Positions 49,631 through 62,175 of a DNA stretch of 64,000 bases are shown one piece after another. Numbering within the stretch: the first letter of the stretch is position 1; every line of letters starts with the position of its first letter. A program made the translations under genes and the position numbers. The notes under the pieces are model-generated. The model saw only the letters and a program-made list of their open reading frames with translations. It ran no database searches and was not told the origin of the DNA. Source of the stretch: Phorcus lineatus (taxonomy: Eukaryota; Mollusca; Gastropoda; Trochida; Trochidae); the NCBI GenBank assembly GCA_921293015.1, contig OV121095.1, forward strand, positions 38,227,484-38,291,483, given 5' to 3'.

Positions 49631-50143
49631 TTGTGTGTTTAATCATGCTTTATTTGTAACAACCGGAAACTAAATGCTTTTCTTCGACATTCAGAGGGTA
49701 TCAGTCTGTGTTTGCTTATTGCTGTGTTTGCATATTTAAGTGAAGAAAAAGTTGTAACACACATTTGCAGTATCTAGTAAAAAAATTTAATGTTGGACAA
49801 TTAAATCATATCAACATACTGAACTGAAACAACCATAATGATTTGTGATTTTAAATAAGAAAAGATTATCAATATTTCTCCAATGCATTCACAGTAGACG
49901 AAATTTTAAAAAAACAATAACAGGTTAAACAACATTTGAACTATTTAATCATGCATAAGAAAGAGACGATAAAGCTAAAAAGCAAAATGACAATTCTTTT
50001 TCTTAGTTGAATGCTTATATACTTCAAGAGAATTATATGCAAGTGTTCAATTTTCTGCGAAGACTCCTTCAATTTTCCATAATTGGTTTCATTTCAAACT
50101 AACATGTCTATCAATGTCAATCTAATGTGCAAATCAATTTAAA

Positions 50144-52338
50144 TTAAACTTCATTTAAAATATCTCTAATTTCAGTAAAGCCGTATGCAGTGGCTACTTG
50201 TTTCGGTGTTTGCCAATTAGCATTTTTCTCTTGTATAAAAGGTTTGGCTAGTTCTAGTTTAACGAAGAGCTTCACCATTTCTTTACTTCCTTTAATGCAG
50301 GCTAAATGTAAAATAGTGTTTCCGTCATTATCTCTCAATGACGTTGAAGCTCCTCTTCTTTGTAACAGCATGAAAGCAGGAATTAGATCATTCTTGATTG
50401 CCAGCATCAGTGGAGAGTAACCATAGCAATCCCTGAAATCAATGTCAAGCTTTTTTTCAAACAAAATTTGTCCGATGATTTCAGTGTTTCCACCAATGCA
50501 AGCCCAGTGTAAAACATTTCTCCTGAGGTCATCAAGTGCTTCAATATCACTACCTTTCACTATCAGACGTTGGAACATGCCAATGTAACCGTAGAGTGCT
50601 GCGACCATCAGTGCTGTTTTTCCATTGGCTCCTCTATGTATGTAACCTTTACGAAGGATATGCTTCACCAAACCGTGCTTGTGACGTGCACTCGCTAGAT
50701 CCAAAATGGTATTCCCATGGTTATCAACAGCTGTAGCGTTGCAACGTTCCTTCAAAAGAAGTTTAAACATACTAAAACATCCTTTTTGTGCAGCCATTAG
50801 GAGCGGAGTCTGTCCATTTGGTCCTCGGTTCTCTCTGTCGACATGTGGTATGGAAAGGAAATAACTCATCATCATCAGGCGAACCACTTTGTCATGTTTA
50901 CAATCCTCAAGCACCAGATGTAGCAATGAATTATTATTTTTATCAACTGCAGTCACTTGTGAACCTTGCCGGATCAGATACTTGCAGCCCTCGAGAAACC
51001 CTCTTGATGAAGCAACAAGCAGTGGAGTCTTCCCGTCAAGTTTACGACTCTCTAGGCTGAAGAGAACTTTGACAATAACGAACTTCACAACTTCGATATT
51101 CATACTCTTACAGGCCAAATGTAACATGTTGTTTTTCATAGAATCAATAACCATTATGTTGCATCCAGATTTAAAGAGAAGTTCAGCAATATGTTTGTGT
51201 CCATTGCGAATAGCCAGATGGCAGGCTGTTCTACCTAACGCTCCTTTGGTGTTCATGTCATAAAGACCAAGGGATGTCAGGCGCTTGACTATTTCTACAG
51301 ATCCCCCAATGCAAGCAAAGTGTAATAAATTGTTGTTGAAGTTATTAAGTGTACACCAATCGCAGTTGAAGCAGGCGAGAAAGTTAAAAATATCAGTTTT
51401 CCCAAACTTCGCAGCAACCATCAGCGCAGTTTGGTTATGTTGGCCTCGTGCATCAATTTTATCCGGGTGAGAAGACATAATGCTTATAACTGCTGGGAGG
51501 TCACCGTCTTCACAGGCTTGAAACAACTCCTTACCTGAATGAACAGGTGCGTGCTCTGGAAGGAAATGATATAACTTTATACGTTAATATTGATGCGCTC
51601 TCCGCGACTATAATAACAGCACCAAAGAAAACCCAGTAAATATCTTTGTATTATAAATCTAAAAATAGTAATGACATTGATGAAAATAAATATGAAAATA
51701 AAGTGACGGTCTTATATTTACAAATGAGTCCCATGGTAATTACCCAATAAAATTAATGCATCTCTACAATGTGTTTTATATTCAAAGGAATCTATTAAGT
51801 CTTTACCAGAATATCTAAATTACTTGGGTGTATTCCTGACACGTTTTCAGTAAATTCCTACAATTAAGCTTTGACAAATACCCAAATATTAACCATCTTG
51901 TTAATAATATTCTACCATTCTATACCTTATTTTATACTTCTTATTACTCAATTTTAATACGCGTCATTGAAATTTTCTTATTCTGTAATTGTCAAGGGGT
52001 AGAAAATGTAAAAAAACACCTTTGGATTCATCATCAGTCAACAAACATTGCCTGAAAGTTTGGACCCATCTGGTCCGGGCTCGAACCTCAGTGGTGACAG
52101 GAGTGGCGTGACACTGACAGGAGATGGACTTGAAGCCGAGAGAAGAACCTGGTAGTGAACGTCTCTTCTGGGTCACACAGTTCTTGAAGTCTTCATGGAG
52201 AGTAGGTGTACAACACCCCTTGTTCTTACTCCAATTTTCTTGGCATGTTTGTAAAACAGAGTCTATATCAAAACATTCAACATATTTAAACAGCAAGACG
52301 TATAAGAGAAAAATTATGACAATGTTTATCATATTCAT
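50144..52338 (-). CDS. Secreted-type cysteine-rich plus ankyrin-repeat protein, gene C
   Basis: Exon 1 is 52,338-52,020 and exon 2 is 51,555-50,144 on the minus strand, joined by GT-AG in phase 1; 576 residues. The ATG chosen opens a classic leader (IVIIFLLYVLLF at 6-17, likely cleavage near residue 22); an upstream in-frame ATG would add 21 residues. The mature N-terminus is a small domain with Cys at 32, 42, 43, 54, 74, 76 and 98, including KNCVTQKRRSLP and GFKSISCQCH. I do not recognise its family. The second exon then encodes about twelve ankyrin repeats (TPLLVAS, LLHLA, NVLHWACIGG types) without a transmembrane span. The expected product is exported. It lies head-to-head with gene A and is most similar to gene B, whose ankyrin exon has the same length (1,412 nt). 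Confidence 0.88.
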
Positions 52339-53741
52339 ATTGAAGACAAAACAAATTGTACTTGCTTGTAACCTTAACAGGATGGAATCTATTAACCTCA
52401 CGACGTGCGCATTTCTTTAATATACTTTAGAATTCATTTGTATAAATGTTTAAATATCTTCTTTTTCTACATATGAACACATTATCTTTTCAGACACGAA
52501 ATGAAGTATTTACATGAGAGAACTATGGTAAAATAAATGTTGATGAATAATTATTTTTATAGCAAAAGCCGTGAAACCCAGCACGGTTGTCTTTAATGAG
52601 ACAAATAATGATTTTGGAATAAAGAGGGAACCCTGTTTAGTATACACGAAAATAGTTCATCAAATAAAAATAAGCAATTTTTTTCTCGGAAAAAATAAAT
52701 AAATTCAACGAGCTTAAATGACGATCTGATGTACAGTAGCTGAGTTGATTGATCGAAAAAATGTGTTTGCCAAACTCAATTTAAGACGCTTTCTTTTGGC
52801 AATACATTTTTCATTTTCAGCAGTGAATGTCAGGATGGTGTGTGTTAAACATAATATCGCCTACAGACAGTGTCTATAGTCAGTGTCTTTCATCGTATTG
52901 CATAACTTAGGGTCTTTTAATACAATGGAAACAATTCTTTTTTGTAAGCTTCCTTTTACCTTCTTACTTTAGGAGAAATCACTATCACCTTTGTTCGCTA
53001 GCAAAGAGTACATACAGAGTTATGCATTTGATAAATGATGTTGTGGTCATGCATTGACAATTATGACCACTATGACCAACGTGTCGTTATCAACAAATGT
53101 TTCAGATCATATCAACCATAAACTGAAGCTACTTAAAGCTCAGTACCTTAGCATGATTTTTCGGTTCAAATTGGATATCTTAAGGCATTTGAGGATATAG
53201 GCACTCCCTTCTTTCTTTCGATACATTTGAATACTTATTATTCTTCACACTTGGAATTATCATATCATAAATAGCATTATAGCAGCTAATAAATTTAAAC
53301 ATATAAAAATCAAAACATATCATATAATATGACAGCCTACATGTTACTTGTTGTTGTTATTGCTGTTATTGTTGTTGTCTTATAGATCAGTTCACTAGAT
53401 AACAAACGTTCCACAGTCAGTGCATTGTCTTTGCAACACTCCCCTCCTGCACACACAACCCTTCCATTTGCTCATATTTTGTCATTGTTGATTATGAAGC
53501 TCGTTTTACATTACACTATTTATTGCCTTAATACTAAAAAGATTAATATGGTAAAAATCGTGTAAATATAGCTAGATCTTTTTTTAATTATTTATTTGAA
53601 TTATCCGAAAAATAATTGCTAAAAAATGGTTTACTATATTTGTTATCTTTTAAGCTCGCGTTTTTAAAAAAAGATCAGCTTCAGGTTAAATGAGTTTAAA
53701 GGTAAAACATACAATCAAATATTTATCATATTTAATGCAAT
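52339..53741. other. Intergenic region between divergent genes C and A, left part
   Basis: This likely carries the promoter of gene C in its first few hundred bases, but no TATA box in a fitting place was found. A GTT-rich microsatellite lies at about 53,350-53,380. Confidence 0.45.
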
Positions 53742-54037
53742 AGGTGAGGTGAAGTAATATGGGGTTTAACGCCACTTTCAAGAATTGTCACCTATATCGA
53801 GGCTGCTAATACTACTGCAGGGGTAAAGTCCGCAACACCATGGTGGCTATGCATTGAAACCTGCCAGCATCGGCTGTAACTAACGAACCATGGGTTCTGA
53901 AATTCGGTGTTGAATTTCACGAAACCTAACTGCGTGCAGAATAGTGCAGACAAAGTTGCCGAGCCCCTGGCGGGATTCGATCCACGGACCTCTTGATCCG
54001 AAACCGAACGCGCTAACCTCTGCGCTATCCCGCCCCC
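53742..54037 (-). mobile_element. tRNA-derived SINE
   Basis: On the minus strand the element starts GGCGGGATAGCGCAGAGG, with TAGCGCAGAGG matching an A box. A B box, GGATCGAATCC, follows at typical spacing. A tRNA-unrelated body comes next, ending CGTTAAACCCCATATTACTT and CACCT repeats. At about 296 bp it is full-length-looking. It sits between the divergent ankyrin genes C and A, about 375 bp before the gene A start. Confidence 0.85.
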
Positions 54038-54412
54038 AACAAATGAATAATCAATTGAATATTGACACTCTGTAAGATTACTTAGCAGATGACTATAATA
54101 TACTGATATTAACAAACGTTTTTTTCTGATAAAGATCACAGTTCATAAAATATTTGGTACTCGTACCTTGTTAATGTACATATGAAAATCAATATCGAAA
54201 TGAAAATATTCAAACAGAAGAATTTCTCCTCATAAATATAATCTTATCATCTACAAAAAATAACCATATAATTGACAGACATTCTTCAGTAGCATTGCGT
54301 TGCACCTTCATAATTGTTTCTATTTATTCACGGAGGAACGTACACACTAGGTGATGTTAATCAAATTTCGTTTGGGTTTACATTTTATATGATCAAAGTG
54401 TTTACGAGGAAA

Positions 54413-56893
54413 ATGTCCATTATCATTTTATTTGAATTTCAACTTATCCTGATATTAATTTATGGGGACACAAGGGAGGTTTTGCATGTATTCAGGGATG
54501 AATTTCCGAAGAACAAGGGGTGTTGTATGCCGACTTACCCTGAAGACTTCAAGAACTGTGTGATCCAGAAGAGACGTTCACTACCAACTGCCTCTCTCGG
54601 TTTCAAGTCCATCTCGTGTCAGTGTCACAAATCTCCTATCACGACTGAGCTTCGAACCCGAACCAAATGGGTCCAGAGTTTCAGGCAGTGCTTGTTGACT
54701 GACACGGAATACAAAGGTGAGTTTTCTATATATATTGGTTTTCTAAGACAATTTTTGTCTTGAAGAAAGAAGAATTTCGTTTGTAATACTCAACTACTTT
54801 AGTCTGAAATGGTCTGTAAAAAAGTCTAATATGCTTATGTAAAAAGCTTCAGTTTCCTGATAGCGTCTCGCTACTCACTTACTTAATCGCTATGATTCGA
54901 ATCTAGGACCCAGTATGCAAACATTCGTACAAGCTTTTCACCAAAGCAAGGGGTACACATAAGATATTCTTTTTGATAAAAAAAATTAACTTTTTGTCCA
55001 AAAGTGCATATGAGGAAAGTTCATATTTAAATTATTGTTCCGGTAAATGCAGCAATACTTGATTGACAAACATATAACTTGAATGTCAAATATACGTAAA
55101 ACTTTACCAACAATAACATTGTTGGGATTTCATTTCTTCGTACCTGTTCTACCTCAAGTGCAAAATTACCTGTAACGAAACCTACTGGTTTTTTAAGATG
55201 CTTCTGTACTTGTATGTTTAATGTGTCACCGATGCAGGTTCACAACCTTTCAAAGTTTATATTCAGTGGGCTTCATTTTATTATTTGCCAACAGCTAAAT
55301 GTGTTAAATAGCAGTTAAAATGATCTTGTAACATATAAATAGTAATGATGTTGTGATGCACTATGAATGCAATTCTAATACATGGTGGATACGATAGTTT
55401 ATCCATCGAGACTTATCAATATTTCCATGAACATACTTAACCCTTTGTTTCCAGAGCCAACACTTGAAGAAAAGAAATTAGACTTGTTTAAAGCTTGCAA
55501 AGAAGGCAACTTGGTCGCTGTCAAAAGCATCATATCACATCAACCTGAGAAACTTTATATAAGAGACAAATACCGTCATACTCCACTTATGAACTCGGCA
55601 TGGTATGGGCAGGCAGGTGTGTTCAACTACCTCGCATGTCACACATGTAAGTGGAATACACTTAATAAGCACAACGACACAATGTTACATATTGCAAGCA
55701 TCGGAGGATCGGTGGATATCGTGAAACGGGTATTGTCTCTCCGTCTGTTTAACATTGACAGCAAGAGTGTAGATGAAAGGACACCCGTTCTTCTGGCAGT
55801 TCGGTTTGGGAACACAGATGTCGCTAAGCTACTAATTCAAGCTGGGTGCAATTTAATGCTGACTGATCGGGATCAAAATAACATGTTGCATTTGGGTAGT
55901 AAGAGTAAGAAAAGGGAAACGTTGGAGTTTGTGATGGCTTTGGGTCTTTTCGGGTTGGAGAGTCGTGAATTTTATGGCCAAACCCCTCTCTTGATAGCTG
56001 CAAGGAAGGGATTTCTCGAGGGATGTAAGTATCTGATACAACAAGGAGCTAACGTTTCTGCTATTGACAATGATAATAATACATTGCTTCATCAGGTTTT
56101 AATGATAAAGACGGAGGACGAAGGCCGTCTTCACATGATGCGATATTTTCTATCTAAAGATTATGTCAACAAAGAAAGCAAAGGTGAATTCAAACAGACC
56201 CCTCTCTTGTCAGCAGCTAGCAAAGGCGATTTGGGTCTATTTAAACTTCTTGTATCTGAAGGGTGTAATGTTCATGCTACTGATGAAGTTGGAAACTCTA
56301 TTTTGCATTTAGCCGCACATAATGGTAAATTCCGCATGGTATCTCATATTCTTGATGAACGGTATGTGTCTCCTTCGACAAGAGGTAAATGTGGAATAAC
56401 AGCCCTGATGGAATCAGCATACCATGGGTATTTGAATATATTCAGACTTCTTCAAAGAGCAGGGTCCAATATCACCAATGTTGATGATATAAAACGCAAT
56501 GTTCTCCACTGGGCTTGCATATATGGTCATGTTAACATGATAAGTCACATTCTGTCCCAAGATACGGTTCCCATTGATGTACAAGACACCTTGGGATACA
56601 CGCCGTTGATGTACACAGTGAGAAATGGACGTGTTCCTGCCTTCAAGATGTTGCAAAGAAAGGGGTGTTTGACCAAGTTACGGAATGACAAAGGGAGTAC
56701 AATACTTCATCTAGCTTGTATCAGCAGAAATACGGAGATGGTGAAACTGCTCATTAAGCTTAAAATAGCTCAACCTTACTTAGATAAACAAAATGCGGAT
56801 GGCAAAACACCAAAACAGTTGGCTGAAGAAGCTGATCTCAAGAAAATTGTGAAGCTTTTGAAGATGTTAGAAGAGGAGGAAAAGGGAGGATGA
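54413..56893 (+). CDS. Secreted-type cysteine-rich plus ankyrin-repeat protein, gene A
   Basis: Exon 1 is 54,413-54,716 (donor AAAG/GTGAGT) and exon 2 is 55,455-56,893 (acceptor TTTGTTTCCAG), phase 1; 580 residues. The chosen ATG begins a hydrophobic leader (IIILFEFQLILILIY at 3-17). The cysteine-rich domain has Cys at 37, 38, 49, 69, 71 and 93 with spacing CC-x10-C-x19-CxC-x21-C. The first Cys of genes B and C is replaced by Phe 27. Exon 2 opens with PTLEEKKLDLFKACKEG and holds about twelve ankyrin repeats, ending in a short Lys/Glu helix. No membrane span follows the leader. The 5' part of exon 2 differs from B and C, which carry HAPxHSGKELFQAC. AATAAA follows 96 nt after the stop. Confidence 0.88.
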
Positions 56894-56988
56894 AGGCTAC
56901 ATGTATAAAAGCGTTGATTACTTTGGAATTACAAGATCACACTCTGTTTCTGTCATGTAAAGTTATCTTTCTTCCAACAAACAAACTG

Positions 56989-56994
56989 AATAAA
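56989..56994 (+). terminator. Poly(A) signal of gene A
   Basis: AATAAA lies 96 nt after the TGA of gene A, a normal distance. Confidence 0.65.
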
Positions 56995-57282
56995 ATAGTT
57001 GCGTTTATTTGATTTTTGTGATACTCAACATTCAACGTGAGCCGACATGCTTTTCTATAAGAGTCTCTTTGAAAGCTGAAGTGATTAGGATGAACATCTC
57101 ATAAGTCTAGTCAACGTGTTAGTGTATTTTGAGCCAAATTTCACTGGTGATTTAAAGCAGTATGGTTCTTCATATAATTTCAAAAACAGAAGTTTTCTAC
57201 AGATGGAACTGTATCTGCTCAATGACCATGGTTACCGAGTTGATAAGCCGTGGAACTAAAAAGTACAGAAAATTTACTTATT

Positions 57283-57478
57283 GTTAATTATATGGTTCTA
57301 AATATTACAATGTAACATTACATCACTCTTACTGAATTATATGGTTCTAAATGTCACAATGTAACATAAAATCACTCAAACTGATTTACATGGTTCTAAA
57401 TATCACAATGTAACATAAGATCACTCTAACTGAATTATATGGTTCTAAATATCACAATGTAACATTAAAATACTCTAA
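57283..57478. repeat. 49-bp tandem repeat, four copies
   Basis: TATGGTTCTAAAT occurs at 57,291, 57,340, 57,389 (CATGG variant) and 57,438. Each is followed by CACAATGTAACAT (TACAATG in the first copy) and CACTC-type sequence. It lies between genes A and B. Confidence 0.88.
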
Positions 57479-58223
57479 CGATGTTGTTTTCCTAGCTAAG
57501 AGTACATACGAAAACCCGATCATCACCAAAGCTAACGTTAATATTAGAACAATGATCACATGACGTAAAACTTTCAAAATCACATTAAGTTTACTTAGAA
57601 TTACGCTATCTTCTTAAAACCTAACAAGTTAACATCATTATTATTTTAATGAAAAAACGTTCTCCTTTATTTTCAATTTTGTTTTAATTGACATTACTGG
57701 AAATCAACACCACAAGTTTGCCTTCATTTTAAAAAAAATAAAATCTATTCAACTCCATTAACAATTCCCGTGTATCTCCTTACAATATCAGGGGGGGGAA
57801 ACAAATTTATAGGCTATATTTTGGGTATAACAGATTATAAAATTTTGTTTGACAGATGTATCTCATGTGGCAAAACATTAAAACATTGACCTTTTCAAAT
57901 CATATTGAATTAATTAGCATAACCATATGAAAAATTGGTTTACGCATGAAATACCAATATTTATTCAAACAGTTTTTATGTTCAATACAAATTAAATGAA
58001 ATCGGGAAAGTTTCGACAAATCTACTTGCTCATTCGTACACATTTTTATTAAATATCGTGAAACAGTTGCAACAAATCCTATGGTAGAACTCACAACCAA
58101 GAAAGTGAAAAACGGGTGCGTTAATTAGTTTTATATCTAGTAAGTGTCACCATAGGTCGCAATAACCAGAGAATCTGTGCCTCATTTTAGATGATTTTGA
58201 AAATGCATTCGACTAGAATTTTC

Positions 58224-60896
58224 ATGAAAATCGTAGTAACCTTCTTACTATGTAAAAAGGTTGGAAGTATAGATGTAGGGCCAGTTTTACAACATTGTTT
58301 TGAAGATTGGAATAAGAAAGAGCATTGTTGTATGCCAACTCTCCCTGAAGACTTCAAGAACTGTGTGACGCAGAAGAGACGTTCACTACCAGATTCTTCT
58401 CTCGGCTTCAAGTCCATCTCCTGTCAGTGTCACGCCACTCCGGTCATCACTGAAATTCGAACCCGGACCAGTTGGGTCCAGACTTTCAGGCAGTGCTTAT
58501 TGACTGGCGAAGAATACAAAGGTTTGTTTGGGAGTTTGTTTTCTGTTTTCTTACCTACCCTCTTTAAAAATATATCTATAACAACATTCTACCAAAACGA
58601 TTAGGACAGACTTATCAATTCTCTTCATCTTTAAAGGGCGACGCTTCGACATAGCTCTGTATGTGGTTGAGATCAAATCTCGACATTGTCAGAATAGTTT
58701 TCTTCTGGGGCACATTACCATATGCAATTAAGATAAGAGGATGAAGTCATGACCATTAAGAATGGGCTACCATATTTCTACATAGTTTTTATTCCCTTTG
58801 CAATATATTGCAATGTCTAAGAACTGGATACTTAGTTGATATAACAGTAAGACATATATCATATGTGTTTAAATTGTAATTATTTATTTCAAAGAAGATT
58901 TTATCAAAAGTACAACTTCTCTCTAAACATTATTTCTAATACACAAATAAACCATGATAAATAATTTCAAAAGTCCTCTTTTCTACGTAAACCTTTTTTC
59001 AATTCCTAGTTAGTAGAATTATTTTGTGGATGCGATACAGAAGAATTATTACTATTATAGTTCTTGTAATGTAGTTTAGATGACATTCCGAAAAGGTAAT
59101 ATTGAAGAAATAAAATTCAAACTTAATCGTTGATAATTGCCTCAGTCAGCCAATTGTCATCTATAGCAATTCTGTACTCAGTAACGCTAGTCAGTTCAAT
59201 TCCATAGAATTAAATTTTAAAGATAAATTCAATTTCTAGATTAAGAATTATTACACTTGATAGCAAACCCTGCGAATTAAACAGATTTTCTAGTGTATAA
59301 ATTACATTGTAAGAGTATTTTTATATATATTAGAGTATAATCAATAGACTTCTTTACAATCTTATATTATCTTCTTTTAAAGTCAGAAATGCTTGTAAAC
59401 ATTAGAAAATATATAATATATTTCTTCATTATTAAGTACTGCTTCAATATTAACAGTTTGATTTAATTTTCCATTTTCTTCCAGATCACGCACCTGCTCA
59501 TTCAGGTAAGGAGTTGTTTCAAGCCTGTAAAGACGGTGACCTCCCAGCAGTTCAAAGAATCATATCATCTCACCCGGAGAAAATTAATGCACGAAACAAA
59601 CATAACTTAACTCCATTGATGGTTGCCGCAAAAATTGGGCTAACTGATGTATTCAACTTTCTCTTCTGCTTCGACTGTAAACTGAATACACTTGGTAAGT
59701 TCGACAAAAACCTATTACACTATGCTTGTACTGGTGGATCTGTTGAAATAGTGAAGCGGCTGTTGTCCCTTGGTCTTTTTAACATAGACAGCAAAGGGAG
59801 CGGAGGGAAAACTCCGTTGCATCATGCTATATCCTATGGACAACAACATGTAGCTGAACTGCTTTATCAATCTGGCTGCGACATAATGGTTGTAGATCGC
59901 TGGGAAAATAATATATTACATATGGCATGCAAAAGTAAAAGCATCCAAACATTGAAATATGTTATGGACATATCTGTGTTCAGTCTCGAGAGTCGTACAA
60001 TCAATGGGAAGACTCCGCTTCTTGTTGCTTCAAGAAAAGGGTTTTTCGAAGGCTGCAAGTACCTGATTTTGCAAGGTGCTGATGTGACTGCAGTTAACAA
60101 ATATAACAAATCGTTGATGCATCATGTGTTACACGATTATAATGATGATAATGTGGTACGCTTGATGATGATGAGTTATTTCCTTTCCATACCACATATA
60201 CACAGAGAGAACCGAGGACAAAATGGAGAGACTCCGCTCCTTATGGCTACACGGAAAGGATATTTCAGAATGTTTAAACTTCTTGTAAAGGGAGGATGTG
60301 GTACAACAGCTGTTGATAAAGACGGGGACACTATCCTGCATCTAGCCACTAAAGGTAACAGTCACTACATGGTGAAGCATATCCTCAATAAAGGTTATGT
60401 ATCCCCATTAAGTAAAGGAGCCAAAGGGAGAACAGCACTGATGGTCGCAGCACGATATGGCTACATTCGGATGTTCGACCTCCTCGTAAAGAAAGGCTGT
60501 GATGTCAGAGCGATTGATGATGATAAAAGAAACGTTTTACACTGGGCTTGTAAGGCTGGATTCACTGAGATCATCGAACATATTTTGCTTGAAAACAAAC
60601 TTGACATTGACTCCAGGGATTGGTATGGCTACTCTCCTCTAATGCTGGCAATCAAGTATGATCATATCCCCGCATTCATGTTGTTACAAAAACGAGGAGC
60701 TTCAACGTCATTGAGAGATAATAAGGGGAACACTATTTTACATTTAGCCTGCATTAAAGGTAGTCAGGAGATTGTACAGGTGCTAATCAAACTAGATATC
60801 GCAAAACCCTTTACACAAGAAAAAAATGCTAAAGGTGAAACTCCAAAACAAATATTAGTAGCAAAGGGAAATGACTTTGATTCGTTACTGTTTTGA
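58224..60896 (+). CDS. Secreted-type cysteine-rich plus ankyrin-repeat protein, gene B
   Basis: Exon 1 is 58,224-58,521 (donor AAAG/GTTTGT) and exon 2 is 59,485-60,896 (acceptor TTTTCTTCCAG), phase 1; 569 residues. The leader is short (MKIVVTFLLCKKVGS); the next upstream ATG (58,203) or 58,191 would lengthen it. Cys residues of the N-terminal domain are 25, 35, 36, 47, 67, 69 and 91, the same seven-Cys pattern as gene C. The KNCVTQKRRSLP and GFKSISCQCHATP blocks are shared. The ankyrin exon carries about twelve repeats including FSLESRTINGKTPLLVAS and NVLHWACKAG. The C-terminus after TPKQ is shorter and unlike its paralogues. AATAAA lies about 158 nt downstream. The gene is tandem with A and inverted relative to C. 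Confidence 0.88.
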
Positions 60897-61053
60897 ATGC
60901 AGTTTAAAGGAATTTGTGTGAAATGAATTAAGCACAGTTGTTGATTATAAATCAAAAACATTCTTCAGAAAACCATTCTTCAGAAAACATATTTAGCTAT
61001 TGGCATCTTTATATTATCATTTTAAGCACATTTCAAACGAAAGGCTCAGACAG

Positions 61054-61059
61054 AATAAA
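61054..61059 (+). terminator. Poly(A) signal of gene B
   Basis: AATAAA lies about 158 nt after the TGA of gene B. Confidence 0.6.
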
Positions 61060-61170
61060 AAATACTTTTGACACCAAAAACTTTTAAAATTCATTCAAAT
61101 CTTAATTAGGAAAGCTAATGAATTTAATTATTATTCATATCATTCTATCATATACTACATTTTTTAAGAG

Positions 61171-61680
61171 TTAAAATTTATGCGAACGGCAAATCTGATT
61201 AATAAATGGCAACTCATCAGAAGTTGTTGAAGTACAAATCAGCTTGAATAGTTGATGCAGTTCAGAATCAAAAATGACGAAAGGCATCGTCAGCCATTGC
61301 AGAGATCGGCGATAGTTTTTTTCAGAGACTTTTGAATCTAATGCAGTGAACACTGAAACGGACTTTACCCGAGCGATGGCGGAGGAATGTTTTTGTGTTG
61401 GCCATTTGCGGGTTAATAACGAACAAGTTTGTGATTTGTTGCACGTTTAAATAACACTGGATCACTAGACATGCGTTTTGGCGTTGAATTATCAACGTAT
61501 TTGTGATAACATAACACCATTTTTAAAGCTTGACATAGTTGATTCCAAAAACATACTCTGTGTCCCTTAATCCCATCCATAAGGACTCTGTTCGAAAACA
61601 TAAGATGCTTTTGAGACTCGTTAAACCCACGTTTATTTTTAATTAGTGACTGATACATGGGAACTGTGACTCTTAATTGG
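61171..61680 (-). other. Unassigned broken minus-strand frames
   Basis: Two minus-strand open stretches (61,658-61,413 and 61,353-61,171) lie almost end to end. Together they read like one decayed unit that includes GFNESQKHLMFSNRVLM and VCFWNQLCQALKMVLCYHKY. I recognise no family. The composition is more protein-like than the surroundings, so an old transposon or gene relic is possible. Confidence 0.3.
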
Positions 61681-62074
61681 CCAGTCTTATTATAGGTCAG
61701 CGAGACCTTTTGAAATCATTTATGCACGCTGGTTACATAATGGAAGCATTTGGTAACACCTTCAACAGGGTCTGGCGAAGGTTGAGCGTACTGAACCAAT
61801 GATGAGCGTATATCATCTGTTTTTTCTTGTTCGTGTGGCGTTGTTGTAAATATTTTAACAAATTACAAATCAAAAACTTCTAAGTCATCTTCTCCGAACT
61901 TGACGTTCTTGTGAAATTGTAACATTACATCATGTACAAACTTCTAAACCACCGTCTTCGAATTTGTCAAATTTTGTTTGAGAACTTTTAAGAATAAACC
62001 ATGCAAAGTGGCTACGCCACCCTTTTCGAACTAGACGAAATCGAGTCGAAAAGCTGCTGGTTACTACGGCAATT

Positions 62075-62175
62075 CAAAATACAAATAATTGTTCTGTATA
62101 GTATATTTCTATGAATCAACTATGTCAAATAACATCAAAATACAAATAATTGTTCTGTATAGTATATTTCTATGA
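62075..62175. repeat. 61-bp direct duplication
   Basis: CAAAATACAAATAATTGTTC and the following GTATAGTATATTTCTATGAA occur twice, at 62,075 and 62,136, almost unchanged. Confidence 0.85.

Noticed and set aside
53792..54139. 115-codon frame reading GGGIAQRLARSVSDQEVRGS
   Set aside because: It is the translation of the tRNA-derived SINE, a common false gene in animal genomes.
50144..60896. Assigning the Cys-rich domain to the IL-17 cystine-knot family
   Set aside because: The SISCQCH segment recalls the CxC near the end of IL-17 domains, but length, the CC pair and the spacing do not match convincingly.
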